Positions 33,102 to 43,180 of a DNA stretch of 64,000 nt are shown here, in pieces. Made by a program: the position numbers and the translations under genes. The stretch lies in NCBI GenBank assembly GCA_016125085.1, contig WGMM01000024.1, forward strand, positions 20,860 to 84,859. Reading direction: 5' to 3'. Position 1 is the stretch's first letter. Each line of letters begins with the position of its first letter. The notes below the pieces were generated by a model that saw only the letters and a program-made list of their open reading frames with translations, did not search any database and had not been told where the DNA came from. The DNA comes from a bacterium (GTDB taxonomy: Bacteria; Planctomycetota; Planctomycetia; Isosphaerales; Isosphaeraceae).

Positions 33102-34337
33102 ATGAAACCGAGTCTGATCGAATCGATTCCTGGTATCATGACCGTCGCGATTCGCCATCGACCGGCGATCGCTCGACTTCATTTCCTGATTCGTTTCTTT
33201 ACCATTCTTGGTTGCGGAGTTTTTTCGGGTTCGAACCGAAATGCAACAGCCGAACCTGGAAAGCCGGGCCAGAAAACCATCGTGACGGTCAGTCGAAGCG
33301 CCCCAAAGTGGCCTCGCAAAAGCGAAGGCGACGTGATCGAGACGAAAGACGGCCGGTTGCTGCTGGTCTCGATGGAGTTCGGCGGCGACGGCAGCGATTT
33401 CGCCACGACGCGGCTCGTGGCTCATGAATCGACCGACGGCGGCAAAGCGTGGTCCGGCCATCGCGTCATCACCGAAACGGCCAAGGGCGACGTCAACGTC
33501 TATTCGCCGAATCTGATCGAATCCAAAGACGGCGGCATTCTGCTGATGTTTCACAGACATCACGGAACAGTGAAACAAGCCACTTTCACACTTCATGTCT
33601 TGAAATCGACTGACGACGGCCGCAATTTCGCCCCTTTCGCGGAATTCTTCCCGAAAGGTGAGTTTCAACTTTGCAATGCGACCGTCAAACGCCTGAAATC
33701 CGGACGATTGCTGCTTCCGGTCAATGCCTCGGTGCCAGGTGATCACGGCCCGGCCGGCAAATACGCCGCGACCGTCGTCTTCAGCGACGACGACGGCCGC
33801 ACCTGGACCGAAGCCTCCAACCGCGTCACCCTGCCGAAGCGGGGAGCGATGGAGCCCCACGTGGAGCAAACCCGCGACGGCCGTGTGCTCATGGTTATGC
33901 GCAACCAGCTCGGGTCGCTGCATCTTGCCGAATCCACAGACGAAGGCGTGCACTGGACTGAGCCGAAGAGCATCGGGCTGAAGTCGCCCGAATCGTGTCC
34001 GGAATTGGTCCGCATCCCGAAAACCGGCGACCTGCTGATGATCTGGAATGACTCGTTCGATCCCGGCTTCCGATCGCATTTCGGCAAACGAAGCCCGCTG
34101 ACCTCGGCGATTTCGAAAGACGAAGGCCGCACCTGGCAGAACCTGCGAAATATCGAAACGGACCCGAAAAGGGCCTTCTCGAACCCCGGCTGCCGCTTCA
34201 CCCGCGATGGCCGCGCCATCGTGAATTACTGGACTTGCGAATATCTCCCCGACTGGCGAATGCAGGACATCATCGACCTGAGAGTCGCCGTCATCGATGC
34301 AGCCTGGTTTTACGAACAAGCCGAAAAATCGCCTTGA
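33102..34337 (+). CDS. Sialidase-fold BNR-repeat protein
   Basis: A 411-residue protein. AGGAG precedes the ATG at 33102. A hydrophobic N-terminal segment (residues about 15-40) acts as signal or anchor. The rest is a six-bladed propeller of the BNR_2/exo-alpha-sialidase type, with Asp-box turns STDGGKAW, SDDDGRTW, STDEGVHW and SKDEGRTW. An early RKSEGDVIETKDGRLLL and an SNPGCRFTRDGRAIV end strand are typical. Whether it cleaves sialic acid or another sugar is not clear. Confidence 0.85.
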   Translation: MKPSLIESIPGIMTVAIRHRPAIARLHFLIRFFTILGCGVFSGSNRNATAEPGKPGQKTIVTVSRSAPKWPRKSEGDVIETKDGRLLLVSMEFGGDGSDFATTRLVAHESTDGGKAWSGHRVITETAKGDVNVYSPNLIESKDGGILLMFHRHHGTVKQATFTLHVLKSTDDGRNFAPFAEFFPKGEFQLCNATVKRLKSGRLLLPVNASVPGDHGPAGKYAATVVFSDDDGRTWTEASNRVTLPKRGAMEPHVEQTRDGRVLMVMRNQLGSLHLAESTDEGVHWTEPKSIGLKSPESCPELVRIPKTGDLLMIWNDSFDPGFRSHFGKRSPLTSAISKDEGRTWQNLRNIETDPKRAFSNPGCRFTRDGRAIVNYWTCEYLPDWRMQDIIDLRVAVIDAAWFYEQAEKSP

Positions 34338-34410
34338 ATCCGCATTTCGTTTCGAAAGCGAATTCAAGGCTCAACATGGTTCGCGTTTCGAATTCTCGAA
34401 ACTCAGAACG

Positions 34411-35544
34411 TCACGCGAACAAGTCGAATCCCCCGGCATACTTCTTCACGACATCCCGGTCCAGCTCAAGCCCCAGGCCGGGTTTGTCCGGAATCTCCAG
34501 CATACCGTCAGCGTCGATCTTCCAGCCGCCCAGCGTGATTTCGTCGATGAACGGCGAACCGGTCAGATATTCGACGAAATCGGTCGTCGCCACAGCCGAG
34601 GCCAAATGCAAATCCGCCGCCAGGCCGACCGCAGTGTTCCAGCCATGAGGTACGAACTTCACGCCGTAATCTTCAGCCATCCAGGCGATCCGTCGCTCTT
34701 CGCTGATGCCTCCGACCTTGGTCACGTCGGGCTGAATGATGTCGAACGCCCGCCGCTCAAGCCAGGGCTGAAACGCCTGACGACGCGTCAGGACCTCTCC
34801 GCCCGAAATCGGCACCGGCGACAGCTCGCGCAGCCGCACGAAGTCATCCAGCGAGTCGGGCGTGAGTGCTTCCTCGAACCAGGTCACGTCGTAATTCGCC
34901 AGCATTTTCGCCGTGTTCAGGGCCCATTTGTAACGACCGGCCCAATAGGCGTCGCTGCCGCCAGCGTCGACCATCAATTGACATTCCGGGCCGATCGCAT
35001 CGCGCGCCGCCGCCACGATCGCCTCGTCGGTCGAGGCATTGCGCCGGCCAAAAGGCCCCCAGCCGATCTTGAACGCCCGAAAACCCTGAGCCTTCACCGG
35101 CAACAGATGATCTTTCATCCGCTCCGGCTCGTCCATCAGGAGCGACGCGTAAGGCCGGACGCGATCCCGATAACGCCCGCCCAGCAACCGCCCGACAGGC
35201 TGCCCCGTCGCCTTGCCCAGAATGTCCCAGAGGGCGATGTCGATGCCACTGATGGCATGCGTGATCGACCCGCCACGCCCCAGCCAGAACATGTGCTGGT
35301 GCAGCTTTTCGCTGACCCGCTCCGGCTCCAGGGCATTCTCGCCGACGTAAAGCGGCTCCAGAATCTTCAGGGCAGCGGCCACCAGGGCGTCGTTCGTGAA
35401 CACACTGCCCAGGCCCACCAGGCCTTCGTCGGTGTGCACCGTCACCAGTGTGTGCACACAGTCCTCGGGCCGCAGCTCGTTGCTCCAGCCACCTTCGGGC
35501 GTGGCTCCACGTAGCCCCGCGCAGCGGATTTCCCGGATCTTCAT
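34411..35544 (-). CDS. Enolase-superfamily mandelate racemase/muconate lactonizing enzyme
   Basis: A 377-residue enzyme starting MKIREIRCAG at 35544, overlapping the MlrC gene stop (ATGA). It has a capping domain then a barrel with KIGWG on strand two, metal ligands in LMVDAGG, WFEEAL and ISGGE, and a strand-seven VPHGWNTAVG histidine. This arrangement, a lysine-region base and a His base, fits acid-sugar dehydratases or racemases of the MR subgroup. It likely acts on a sugar acid taken up by the MFS permease of the same operon. Confidence 0.9.
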   Translation of the reverse strand: MKIREIRCAGLRGATPEGGWSNELRPEDCVHTLVTVHTDEGLVGLGSVFTNDALVAAALKILEPLYVGENALEPERVSEKLHQHMFWLGRGGSITHAISGIDIALWDILGKATGQPVGRLLGGRYRDRVRPYASLLMDEPERMKDHLLPVKAQGFRAFKIGWGPFGRRNASTDEAIVAAARDAIGPECQLMVDAGGSDAYWAGRYKWALNTAKMLANYDVTWFEEALTPDSLDDFVRLRELSPVPISGGEVLTRRQAFQPWLERRAFDIIQPDVTKVGGISEERRIAWMAEDYGVKFVPHGWNTAVGLAADLHLASAVATTDFVEYLTGSPFIDEITLGGWKIDADGMLEIPDKPGLGLELDRDVVKKYAGGFDLFA

Positions 35545-37085
35545 CGCGTCATTCCCTTTCCATTTTGACACTTACGCCGAAAGACCACGGCCTTCGGCTC
35601 GAACTTCACGGCTTCATCCAGCGGAAAAATCGGGCGGGGGCAGCGCGTATGGCCCAGGTAGGGCAAGTTCGCGCTGGATGACCCCGGCGCGTCAACGCCG
35701 ATCATCGCATCGCACCAGTCAGCATACATGTGCTTCTGGCAATGGGGCGACTTCACGACCACGGCGTCAAATCGCTTCGGATCCTGCCCGTGAGCGTAAA
35801 AGAACGAACGGTCGTACAGGTTTACGCCCCGGCTGCCGACGACGAGCGTAAACGACCCGGATTCGATGACGGCCGTACGTCCGGCTTTCCATTCCTCGCC
35901 GAACGATTCGCTTCGAAACGTGCCGTCGCTCAAAAGCCGTACTTTACCGGTGATCTCCACAGGCCGGAACCGGGCCGGATCGAGCGTCCCGCCAACCGTG
36001 GTCGTCACCATGCCGCCGATACCAGCCGCGAACGCCGCCTCGACCGCCGGGGAATCGACGATCGGTATCAGCGTGCGCCCCTGGAACCCCGCCTTCATCA
36101 GCACGTCAAGAATCGCGTTCGAATCGCCCGACGCTCCGGAACTCGTCGCGTCGGCAGCGTCCACCAGGGCGACGGTTCCGGTTCGGCCCTCGGTCTCGCG
36201 CTTTTTCAGAACGGCCGGCAGATCCGCCAGCTTCGCAAGAGGCACGAACATCTTTTCATGATCGGCCCAGAAGGTCTCGGCGATTTCGACTGCCGCCCGT
36301 GTGGCCAGGTCTTCGTCGCCGTCGGTCACCACGAAGGCATACGTCTGAAGGGCAGGCACATCGGTGAACGGATTGCCGATGAACATCCCGGAAGAAAGCC
36401 CGGCCGTGCCAGCTTCGTACTTTTGGGCGAGCCGGATCGATTTGCCGAACGCCCCGGTGGCCGTGATCAGCTCGTCGCCCCGCACCAGGGCCGGCACAGA
36501 CACTTTGGCCGTAACCGGATCCACGTCGCCGGCCATGATTTTCAGAAGAAGCCGGGCCGCCCGCTGGCCGGTTTCGAAAAAATCGACATGCGGATAGGTG
36601 TGATAGGCCACGATGGCGTCGGAATGCTCGACCATCCGGTCCGTAAGAATTCCGTGCAGGTCCAGCGAAACGACGACCGGGATCTCTTCGCCCAGGATCT
36701 TGCGCGACTCCTGAAGCAGATACCCTTCAGGGTCCAGCTCAGTTTCGCTGGCCATCGCCCCGTGCATGCAGAAATAAACGCCATCGAGCGGCCCCGATGC
36801 CGCCGCTGCGCGGATCGCGTCCAGAAATTCCCTGGAAATTCTATGCCAGGCCGAATCGGCCAGTGTGCCGCCTGAAGTGATGAAGAACGCGCTGTAAGCG
36901 GGTACAAGTTCGACTCCTGGCTCGCCCCGGAAGACTTCGATCGCACCGCCGATTTCATTTCGGACGGTTTCGTGATAATCGATGATCTCCTGGCCGAATC
37001 TGATGCCGAAATCTTCGTAGCCGCTCTTGTTCGGGTTGAATGTGGAAACTTCCTGCTTGCATTCGGCGATCAGAATTCGCGGCAT
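35541..37085 (-). CDS. MlrC-family metallopeptidase/hydrolase
   Basis: A 514-residue protein starting MPRILIAECKQEVSTFNP at 37085; the longer reading to 37289 overlaps the permease and was rejected. The N-terminal MlrC/DUF1485 domain has FCMHGAMASE and VSLDLHGILTDRM with ECKQE, holding candidate zinc ligands; the C-terminal domain has DAADATSSGASGDSNAILDVLM and YADWCDAMIGVDAPGSSS. The family is named after MlrC of microcystin breakdown, but most members stand in sugar-acid or amide catabolic operons, as here with an MR-type enzyme and a permease. Substrate unknown. Confidence 0.9.
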   Translation of the reverse strand: MPRILIAECKQEVSTFNPNKSGYEDFGIRFGQEIIDYHETVRNEIGGAIEVFRGEPGVELVPAYSAFFITSGGTLADSAWHRISREFLDAIRAAAASGPLDGVYFCMHGAMASETELDPEGYLLQESRKILGEEIPVVVSLDLHGILTDRMVEHSDAIVAYHTYPHVDFFETGQRAARLLLKIMAGDVDPVTAKVSVPALVRGDELITATGAFGKSIRLAQKYEAGTAGLSSGMFIGNPFTDVPALQTYAFVVTDGDEDLATRAAVEIAETFWADHEKMFVPLAKLADLPAVLKKRETEGRTGTVALVDAADATSSGASGDSNAILDVLMKAGFQGRTLIPIVDSPAVEAAFAAGIGGMVTTTVGGTLDPARFRPVEITGKVRLLSDGTFRSESFGEEWKAGRTAVIESGSFTLVVGSRGVNLYDRSFFYAHGQDPKRFDAVVVKSPHCQKHMYADWCDAMIGVDAPGSSSANLPYLGHTRCPRPIFPLDEAVKFEPKAVVFRRKCQNGKGMTR

Positions 37086-37134
37086 GGTCGTTCGTCCCTC
37101 AATCTGTCCAGTTCGCTCGCTGTCTGGCCTTCGC

Positions 37135-38400
37135 TCAGGTTCCCACGGCCGTTTCGTCCGCCAGAGCACGCCCCCGGTCGGCCGGGAACCACTTGACGAT
37201 CGCCACGGAGAGAACGAATGCCGACACAAGATACACAATGCCGGTGCCGGTGAGCATCCGTTCGATACCGATCGACTTCTTCCACTCACCCACGGCCAGT
37301 GGCGCGAAGCCTGAAAGCATCGATCCGAAGAAGTTCAGCATACCCACGGCCGAAGCCCGTGCCCCGGAGGGCACCACCTCGAAAGCCGCCGGAAAGATAT
37401 TGCCCATCAGGAAGCCGCCGAAAAGCCCGAACGCCGCCAGCGGCACGCTCGTGGACGCCAGGCTCGTACCCGCACCGATCATGTGCAGACACGGCGAACA
37501 CAATGCCAGGCTTGCGACCAGCAGCCAAAGCCGCGCCGCCTGAGTGATCCTGGCCAGCCGGTCCGCAAGGTATCCGCCCAGAAACAGGCCCGCCAGCGAA
37601 CCGACCTGCAGATAGACCGAGGCATGAAAACCGGCATCCGCCTGACTCAGCTCGAATTTTTCCTGCAGATACGCCGGCATCCACGAATAGAGCATCCAGA
37701 GCCCGAAAACGAACACCGGAAAGGCAAAACAGAGGGCCCGGTAAGTCGGCACCCCGGCCAGCCGCGAGAGCCCCGCCTGCCGTGGCCCGGCAATCGCCGG
37801 CTTCGGCTTCGAATCACCCAGATTCCGCAGAAACCGGAAGTAGGGCAGGGAGTAGATGATCCCCACCACCCCCAGGCAGAAAAACGCGCCCCGCCACTGA
37901 CCACGGCCGGCCATCCAGCCGCCGAACCATGAACCGGCCACTGTGCCGGCGATCTGTGCCGTCGTCAGGATCGAAACCGCCCGCGATCGTTTTTCCACAG
38001 GCGTGGCGTCGGCCGTCAGGGCGATCGCGGCCGGCATATAGAGAGATTCGGAAATGCCCATCGCGGCACGAAGCGCAAGCAGCATCATGGCCGAAGTCGC
38101 CAGGCCGGTGGCCAGGGTCACGACGCTCCAGATCGCCAGGCTCGCCACCACCAGATTCCGCCGGGGGTAACGGTCCGCAAGATAGCCCGCAACCGGGCAC
38201 CCCAGGCCGTAAACCCACAGGAACACGGCCCCGGTAAGGCCCAGCTCACGATCCGACATCGCCAGATCGGCCTTCAGCACCTTGAACATCGCGAACACCG
38301 CCTGGCGGTCGCAATAGTTCAGGAAATACGCCCCCCACATGAAGGCGATCAGCACGGGCAGGGGCGGCCTGGGCTTATCCGTTGTGGGCGATGCGTTCAC
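37135..38400 (-). CDS. MFS permease
   Basis: A 421-residue protein with about twelve membrane helices. It has an N-terminal NYCDRQAVFAMFKVLKADL segment and the loop motif GYLADRYPRRNL, typical of the anion:cation symporter (ACS)/hexuronate group. The following two genes code a hydrolase of the MlrC family and an MR-type enzyme, so uptake of a sugar acid or similar carboxylate is likely. It is the first gene of the leftward operon; the gap to the MlrC start is 49 bases. Confidence 0.88.
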   Translation of the reverse strand: MNASPTTDKPRPPLPVLIAFMWGAYFLNYCDRQAVFAMFKVLKADLAMSDRELGLTGAVFLWVYGLGCPVAGYLADRYPRRNLVVASLAIWSVVTLATGLATSAMMLLALRAAMGISESLYMPAAIALTADATPVEKRSRAVSILTTAQIAGTVAGSWFGGWMAGRGQWRGAFFCLGVVGIIYSLPYFRFLRNLGDSKPKPAIAGPRQAGLSRLAGVPTYRALCFAFPVFVFGLWMLYSWMPAYLQEKFELSQADAGFHASVYLQVGSLAGLFLGGYLADRLARITQAARLWLLVASLALCSPCLHMIGAGTSLASTSVPLAAFGLFGGFLMGNIFPAAFEVVPSGARASAVGMLNFFGSMLSGFAPLAVGEWKKSIGIERMLTGTGIVYLVSAFVLSVAIVKWFPADRGRALADETAVGT

Positions 38401-38578
38401 GGCGGTATTCCGGCAGGGTTACGTTCGGGGCAGGGCACCAGTGTCGCAGATCCGGCGTCTGCGGACAACCGGGCCATTCGTCCCGAATTCCGCCAAGGTT
38501 GACGTCGCCCCTGCGTCCCGTTCTAATCGACGCGTGCTTGACAATCCCCGATCTCGACCTGAACTCCGAGCTATTGCC

Positions 38579-40042
38579 ATGCCCCGCAGCCTTTTACTTC
38601 TCGCAGCCGCTTGCCTTTTCGTGTGCGGAATGCCGGCTGCGGCACGGGCTGACGAGCCACTCAAGCTCCATCCGGAGAATGGCCATTACTTTCTCTGGAA
38701 CGGCAAGCCCACGATCCTCGTCACCTCCGGCGAACATTACGGCGCACTATTGAATCTCGATTTCGAATTCGACCGCTATTTCCGCACGCTACAGAAAGAC
38801 GGACTCAATCACACTCGCGTGTTTTCTGGCACTTATCGCGAACTTCAGGAAGCCTTCGGCATTCAGGCCAATACGCTCGCTCCGGCCCAGAACCGCTATA
38901 TCGCCCCCTGGAAACGCTCCGCCGAGCCTGGCTATCACCATGGCGGGAACAAGTTCGATCTGACACAGTTCGACCCGGCGTATTTCGAAAGATTGCACGC
39001 CCTGATGAAATCGGCGAAAAAACATGGCATCGTCGTCGAATTCACACTCTTCTGCCCGCTTTACAGCGATTCCGAATGGCTCGCTTCGCCCATGCGGGCA
39101 GGCAATAACGTGAACGGAATTGGTGATTGCCCGATGGACAATGTCCTCTCGCTCAAGCACCCAACGCTGGTGAAAGTGCAGGAAGAATTCGTGCGTAAGG
39201 TCGTCGCCGAATTGAACCCCTACGACAATTTCTATTTCGAAATCTGCAACGAGCCCTACATCAAGAACGTTCCCGATGAGTGGCAGAATCACTTCGTCGA
39301 GGTTGTCCGGCAAGCCGAAATTGAACTGCCCAACCGCCACCTGATTTCGCTCAATATCGCCAATGGCCGGAAAAAGGTCGAAAATCCGCCCGAGGGCGTT
39401 TCGATCTTGAATTTTCATTATTGCGTTCCGCCGGACGCCGTCGCCATGAATTTTGGTCTCAACAAGCTCATCGGCGAAAACGAAACCGGCTTTCGCGGCA
39501 GTCACGACTTCCTCTACCGCACCGAGGGCTGGGATTTTCTGCTTGCCGGGGGCGGGCTTTATAACAATCTTGATTATTCGTTCTCCACCGAGCATCCCGA
39601 AGGCACACTGCGTGGGTTCAAGTCGCCCGGTGGCGGCAGCCCGGAATTGCGACAGCAACTCGGCATACTGAAACGATTCCTCGAAGGTTTCGACTTTCTG
39701 CGTATGAAGCCCGCGCTAGGCGTCGTCGTCGCAACTTCGGTGCCGCTCTCTTCGCAAACCCTGGCCGAGGCAGGCGAGACTTATGCCATTTACTTCCACG
39801 TGCCTGTGCCTGACAAGCCGAAGAATCTGGCCGAAATGCTGATATCCGGCATCGAGGCTAAGGTGACAGTCGATTTGCCCGCGGGCCGTTATGTGGCTGA
39901 ATGGATCGCCCCGCTCTCGGGCGAAACCGTGAAACGCGAATCGATCCTCCATCAATCCGGCCGGCGTGAACTCGTCACGCCGAAATTCGACAACGACATC
40001 GCCCTCCGTATTCTTCGCATCGGTAACGCCGAAAGGCGGTAA
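38579..40042 (+). CDS. Secreted clan GH-A glycoside hydrolase with C-terminal beta domain
   Basis: A 487-residue protein. I start at MPRSLLLLAAACLFVCGMPAAARA (38579), a signal peptide; the longer reading to 38339 overlaps the permease gene. The barrel domain shows HYFLWNGKPTILVTSGEHYGA near the start, FYFEICNEPY with the acid/base Glu after Asn at about residue 222, and LIGENETGFRG with the likely nucleophile near residue 300. The last 110 residues are a beta-sandwich (VTVDLPAGRYVAEWIAPLSGETVKRESILH), like the collagen-binding-type domains of GH140 and related proteins. Polymer unknown. Confidence 0.8.
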   Translation: MPRSLLLLAAACLFVCGMPAAARADEPLKLHPENGHYFLWNGKPTILVTSGEHYGALLNLDFEFDRYFRTLQKDGLNHTRVFSGTYRELQEAFGIQANTLAPAQNRYIAPWKRSAEPGYHHGGNKFDLTQFDPAYFERLHALMKSAKKHGIVVEFTLFCPLYSDSEWLASPMRAGNNVNGIGDCPMDNVLSLKHPTLVKVQEEFVRKVVAELNPYDNFYFEICNEPYIKNVPDEWQNHFVEVVRQAEIELPNRHLISLNIANGRKKVENPPEGVSILNFHYCVPPDAVAMNFGLNKLIGENETGFRGSHDFLYRTEGWDFLLAGGGLYNNLDYSFSTEHPEGTLRGFKSPGGGSPELRQQLGILKRFLEGFDFLRMKPALGVVVATSVPLSSQTLAEAGETYAIYFHVPVPDKPKNLAEMLISGIEAKVTVDLPAGRYVAEWIAPLSGETVKRESILHQSGRRELVTPKFDNDIALRILRIGNAERR

Positions 40043-40165
40043 ATCCGGCAACGCCATGCCCCTTCGCCCGTGGACTGCACTTCGGACGTCTCGTTCGTTA
40101 GAATGTCCCGAACCGACCGATGCCTCCAGATTCGATTTTGCCCCTTGCGAGAGGCCTATCTCCTC

Positions 40166-41428
40166 ATGAATCGCCCAGCCCCTGACCGACGCTCGTTCCT
40201 GCTGGCCACCTCAGCCGCACTGGCGGCCGCGACCAACGCCCGACCGATGAAATCCGCCCATGCCCAGGATCCGTCCAAACCACTTTTCGCCTATGTCGGT
40301 ACGTTCAGCTCGCCCCTGAGCGACGTTCTGCCCACTCAGGTCGATCTGCCGCCCGGAAATGGCCGCGGTATCCATATTTTCCGTGTCGACCGTGAAACTG
40401 GCGTTTTCACGCCCGCAGGCATCACCGAAATGGGCACCAGCCCGAGTTGCCTGGCCCTTTCGGCCGACGGAACCAAACTTTTTTCCGCAAATGAAACCGA
40501 CCGCGTCGGGTCCGGCAAGCAGGGCACCGTTTCGGCTTTCGAAATCGATCCGGCCAGCGGCTCGCTGAAACTGCTCAATACGGTGCCCTCCGGTGGAGCA
40601 GGGCCGACTTACGTCAGCCTTCATCCATCAGGTCGCTTTCTGCTCGTCGCCAATTATTTCGGCGGCTCCGTGGCCGTACTGCCGGTCCGGAAGGACGGCT
40701 ATCTGGTGCCCGCCAGCGACGTCAAGATCGACGAAGGGCCGATCGGCCCCACGAAGGCCGAGCACGCGCCGACCGGCAGCTTTGCCATCAGCGGCCACGA
40801 CCGCACCCACGCCCACCAGATCGCGGCCGACGCTTCCGGCAAGTTCGTGATCCATGTCGATCTTGGCCTCGACACGATTTACGTCTGGAAGTTCGACGTC
40901 GAAACCGGCAAGCTCAAACCCGCCGAGCACCATAAAACCCAGCTTCCGCCTGGCGACGGCCCGCGCCATTTTCATTTCCATCCCAACGGCAAGTGGTTCT
41001 ATTCGATTCAGGAGGAAGGCTCGACGATCGTCCTGTTCGATTGGGACGCCGAAACTGGCCGACTCACCGCCCGGCAGACGATTTCGACCTTGCCGAAAGG
41101 CTACGCGGGAAGCAATTTCTGCTCGGAGATTCTCGTCTCCGCCGACGGTAAATTCATTTACGCCGGCAACCGTCTGCACGACAGCATCGGAATTTTCGCC
41201 GTCGGGACGGACGGCACCCTGAGTCACGTCGACGACGTCTGGACTCGCGGCAACTACCCTCGCAGCTTCACCTTCTCGCCCGATGGCCGGTTCCTCTACT
41301 GCTGCAACCAGCGGGCCGACCATGTCGCGGTCTTCCGTGTCGACAAAGCCACGGGCAAGCTCGAATTCACCGGCCAGTTCGTACCGGTGGGCAACCCGTC
41401 GCATATCGTTTTCCGCGAAGTGCGGTAA
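40166..41428 (+). CDS. Seven-bladed lactonase (6-phosphogluconolactonase-like), Tat-exported
   Basis: A 420-residue protein. I start at MNRPAPDRRSFLLATSAALAAA (40166), a Tat signal; the longer reading to 40070 has no merit. The rest is a lactonase-type beta-propeller: FAYVGTFSSPL, GIHIFRVDRETGVFTPAG, GAGPTYVSLHPSGRFLLVANYFGGSVAVLP, HAHQIAADASGKFVIHVDLGLD, GDGPRHFHFHPNGKWFYSIQEE and NYPRSFTFSPDGRFLYCCNQ. Family members hydrolyse lactones, among them 6-phosphogluconolactone, but exported ones more likely act on sugar lactones outside the cytoplasm. Confidence 0.87.
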   Translation: MNRPAPDRRSFLLATSAALAAATNARPMKSAHAQDPSKPLFAYVGTFSSPLSDVLPTQVDLPPGNGRGIHIFRVDRETGVFTPAGITEMGTSPSCLALSADGTKLFSANETDRVGSGKQGTVSAFEIDPASGSLKLLNTVPSGGAGPTYVSLHPSGRFLLVANYFGGSVAVLPVRKDGYLVPASDVKIDEGPIGPTKAEHAPTGSFAISGHDRTHAHQIAADASGKFVIHVDLGLDTIYVWKFDVETGKLKPAEHHKTQLPPGDGPRHFHFHPNGKWFYSIQEEGSTIVLFDWDAETGRLTARQTISTLPKGYAGSNFCSEILVSADGKFIYAGNRLHDSIGIFAVGTDGTLSHVDDVWTRGNYPRSFTFSPDGRFLYCCNQRADHVAVFRVDKATGKLEFTGQFVPVGNPSHIVFREVR

Positions 41429-41921
41429 AGAACCGACACATAACTTCCCCGATCCGCCATGGGTGTGAGAAAACATGGCGGACCGGTTCGGAAGGTTTCG
41501 AGTCAACCAATTCATCGGAACCAGCGGCGAACCAGTGCGAACCTTCGCCGCGGCTCCACTATTACGGAACGTTTCGTCACGCCAATTCGGCAATTACAAC
41601 CGGACCGGAATCTCAACCACACCGCATCTATTTCACCAGAAATAGTTTACGGCTTTGCGAAAAATCATGCCGCCCTGGTCAGTTCATGCCGCTGACCTCG
41701 CCGGGTTCGATAACCAGCGATGACGGAAGATATGTCCGGATCCACGAACTTCGCACTTTTTGCGGAGATGGGAGAGATTGCAGTCATTACTGCGTTTCCC
41801 GGAGCGATGAGAAATTCGGCCACGGAGGCCTGGTGATCGCGATCCAGGCTGCATTTCGAATCTTCGAAGCCAGCCACATCCGCCATTCGATGATTCAACA
41901 TGTCAATTCACCGATGATCCA
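41429..41921. other. Intergenic DNA with hairpin after the lactonase gene
   Basis: About 490 bases between convergent genes. A 9-bp stem (TCCGCCATG ... CATGGCGGA) at 41453-41482, 25 bases after the lactonase stop, could act as terminator although it has no T run. I see no gene in the rest. Confidence 0.5.
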
Positions 41922-42575
41922 TCACGTTCGGTTCTTCGAAAATACACGGAAACCACCAGACGCCTCTCGTAGTTTCAACGGTGCCACCACTCGCACACAT
42001 ACCCATTCTTTGGCAAGCTCCGGCTTTTCCCGCCGGATCTTCTCCTGCAAATACCACGAAAGATAATTCCAGTTCTCGTGAACGAATTCGGCGTCGCGCC
42101 AGGCTGCCCCTTCGATCGTTCCCCGGCACCGGGCCGAGCCGCAACGGCATACGAACGGTTCGGCCGATGTCTCCATCGTTTCGTAGTCGAAAAGAAGTTC
42201 CTCGCCAGCGGCGATCGGCCTGCGCGCGACGACGACGATCTGCCCCTGAACGCCCACGTTCGGGGCACAGCTATGGTTGAAAAGTTCGGCATCGTCCAGT
42301 TCGAACACATTCTCCGATCCGAAATAGTATCCGTCACACACGGAGAGCGTGTGCGTGGCGAAATGGGGCAAGTTCTCGGCCATTCTCTCCACTTCAGAAG
42401 CCGAATACACCTTGCCGCCCCAGACGGCGACCATCTCGCCCGCCTCGAACGAACCTTGGGCGTAAATGCCTCGCCCGGAAATGGCCGAAGTCCGCGTTTC
42501 GCATTTCGGAGACAGAACCGAATGAATTCTCATCGTGACCCGGCTCTCCACTGGATGAATTTGACCTATCATCAC
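41922..42575 (-). CDS. SET-domain protein (putative lysine methyltransferase)
   Basis: A 217-residue protein, perhaps starting at the ATG at 42533 (203 residues). It has the full SET pattern: SAISGRGIYAQGSFEAGEMV, a central ELFNHSCAPNVGVQGQIVVVARRPI (the NHSCxPN knot), GEELLFDYETM and a post-SET-like CRCGSARCRGTI cysteine cluster. SET enzymes transfer methyl groups from SAM to protein lysines. Bacterial copies are scattered and mostly untested, and this compact form resembles stand-alone bacterial SET proteins. It stands alone, between two long intergenic stretches. Confidence 0.88.
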   Translation of the reverse strand: MMIGQIHPVESRVTMRIHSVLSPKCETRTSAISGRGIYAQGSFEAGEMVAVWGGKVYSASEVERMAENLPHFATHTLSVCDGYYFGSENVFELDDAELFNHSCAPNVGVQGQIVVVARRPIAAGEELLFDYETMETSAEPFVCRCGSARCRGTIEGAAWRDAEFVHENWNYLSWYLQEKIRREKPELAKEWVCVRVVAPLKLREASGGFRVFSKNRT

Positions 42576-43180
42576 GACCGCCTGACGGCGATCGCCGAAA
42601 AAACCTTCCGAGGCTCTCCGGCCGGTGTGGAACTAAAAACCCTTAGAGCCTGCGGAAGGTGAAGAGCCGGACTGCGTGCCGATCGAATCGCGGACGAATC
42701 GCCAGGGGAGCCTTACGGCATGCCACTTGTCGAGAACGTCTCGAGAATCGATCCGCCCTTCACCTGAGACGGAGCGTTTCGTGACGCGAAACGGCATTTT
42801 TTTTCGGAACGGTATCGGAACCATCTCGTCGAAATCGCAATCGATTACAGAGCATCGAGTTACGAAACCCAAGAAAAAGCTGAGATATCTTCCGGCTCCG
42901 ATTCCCTTTCCAGAATCGCTCGATTAGAATACCGCCACCCTGACAAATTGACACCAGTCGCGTTCGCCCCGCGACCGATTTCGTCCGTGATCGCTTCTTC
43001 GCCGCCGTACTGATCGCTCGAAGATAACGCAATTCAGTCCACGTCTCGGGTTCCCTGTTCTCATACGCAAGTCGGAGTGAGCGGTTTCGTTGAAAAAGCA
43101 TCGCGGCATTCGCCCGGCATGGCTTTTGCGTCTCGCCTGACGGCGCAATTTCACAGTGCATTGTCTTGAGGCAATCGTTC
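42576..43180. other. Intergenic DNA upstream of the sigma-factor gene
   Basis: About 600 bases between divergent genes, with no supported coding sequence: the short readings present lack binding sites and family likeness. It should hold the promoters for the SET gene and for the sigma/kinase pair. Confidence 0.45.

Noticed and set aside
32880..34367. A 495-codon - strand frame opposite the first BNR gene
   Set aside because: It is antisense to clear Asp-box repeats and has no recognisable protein pattern.
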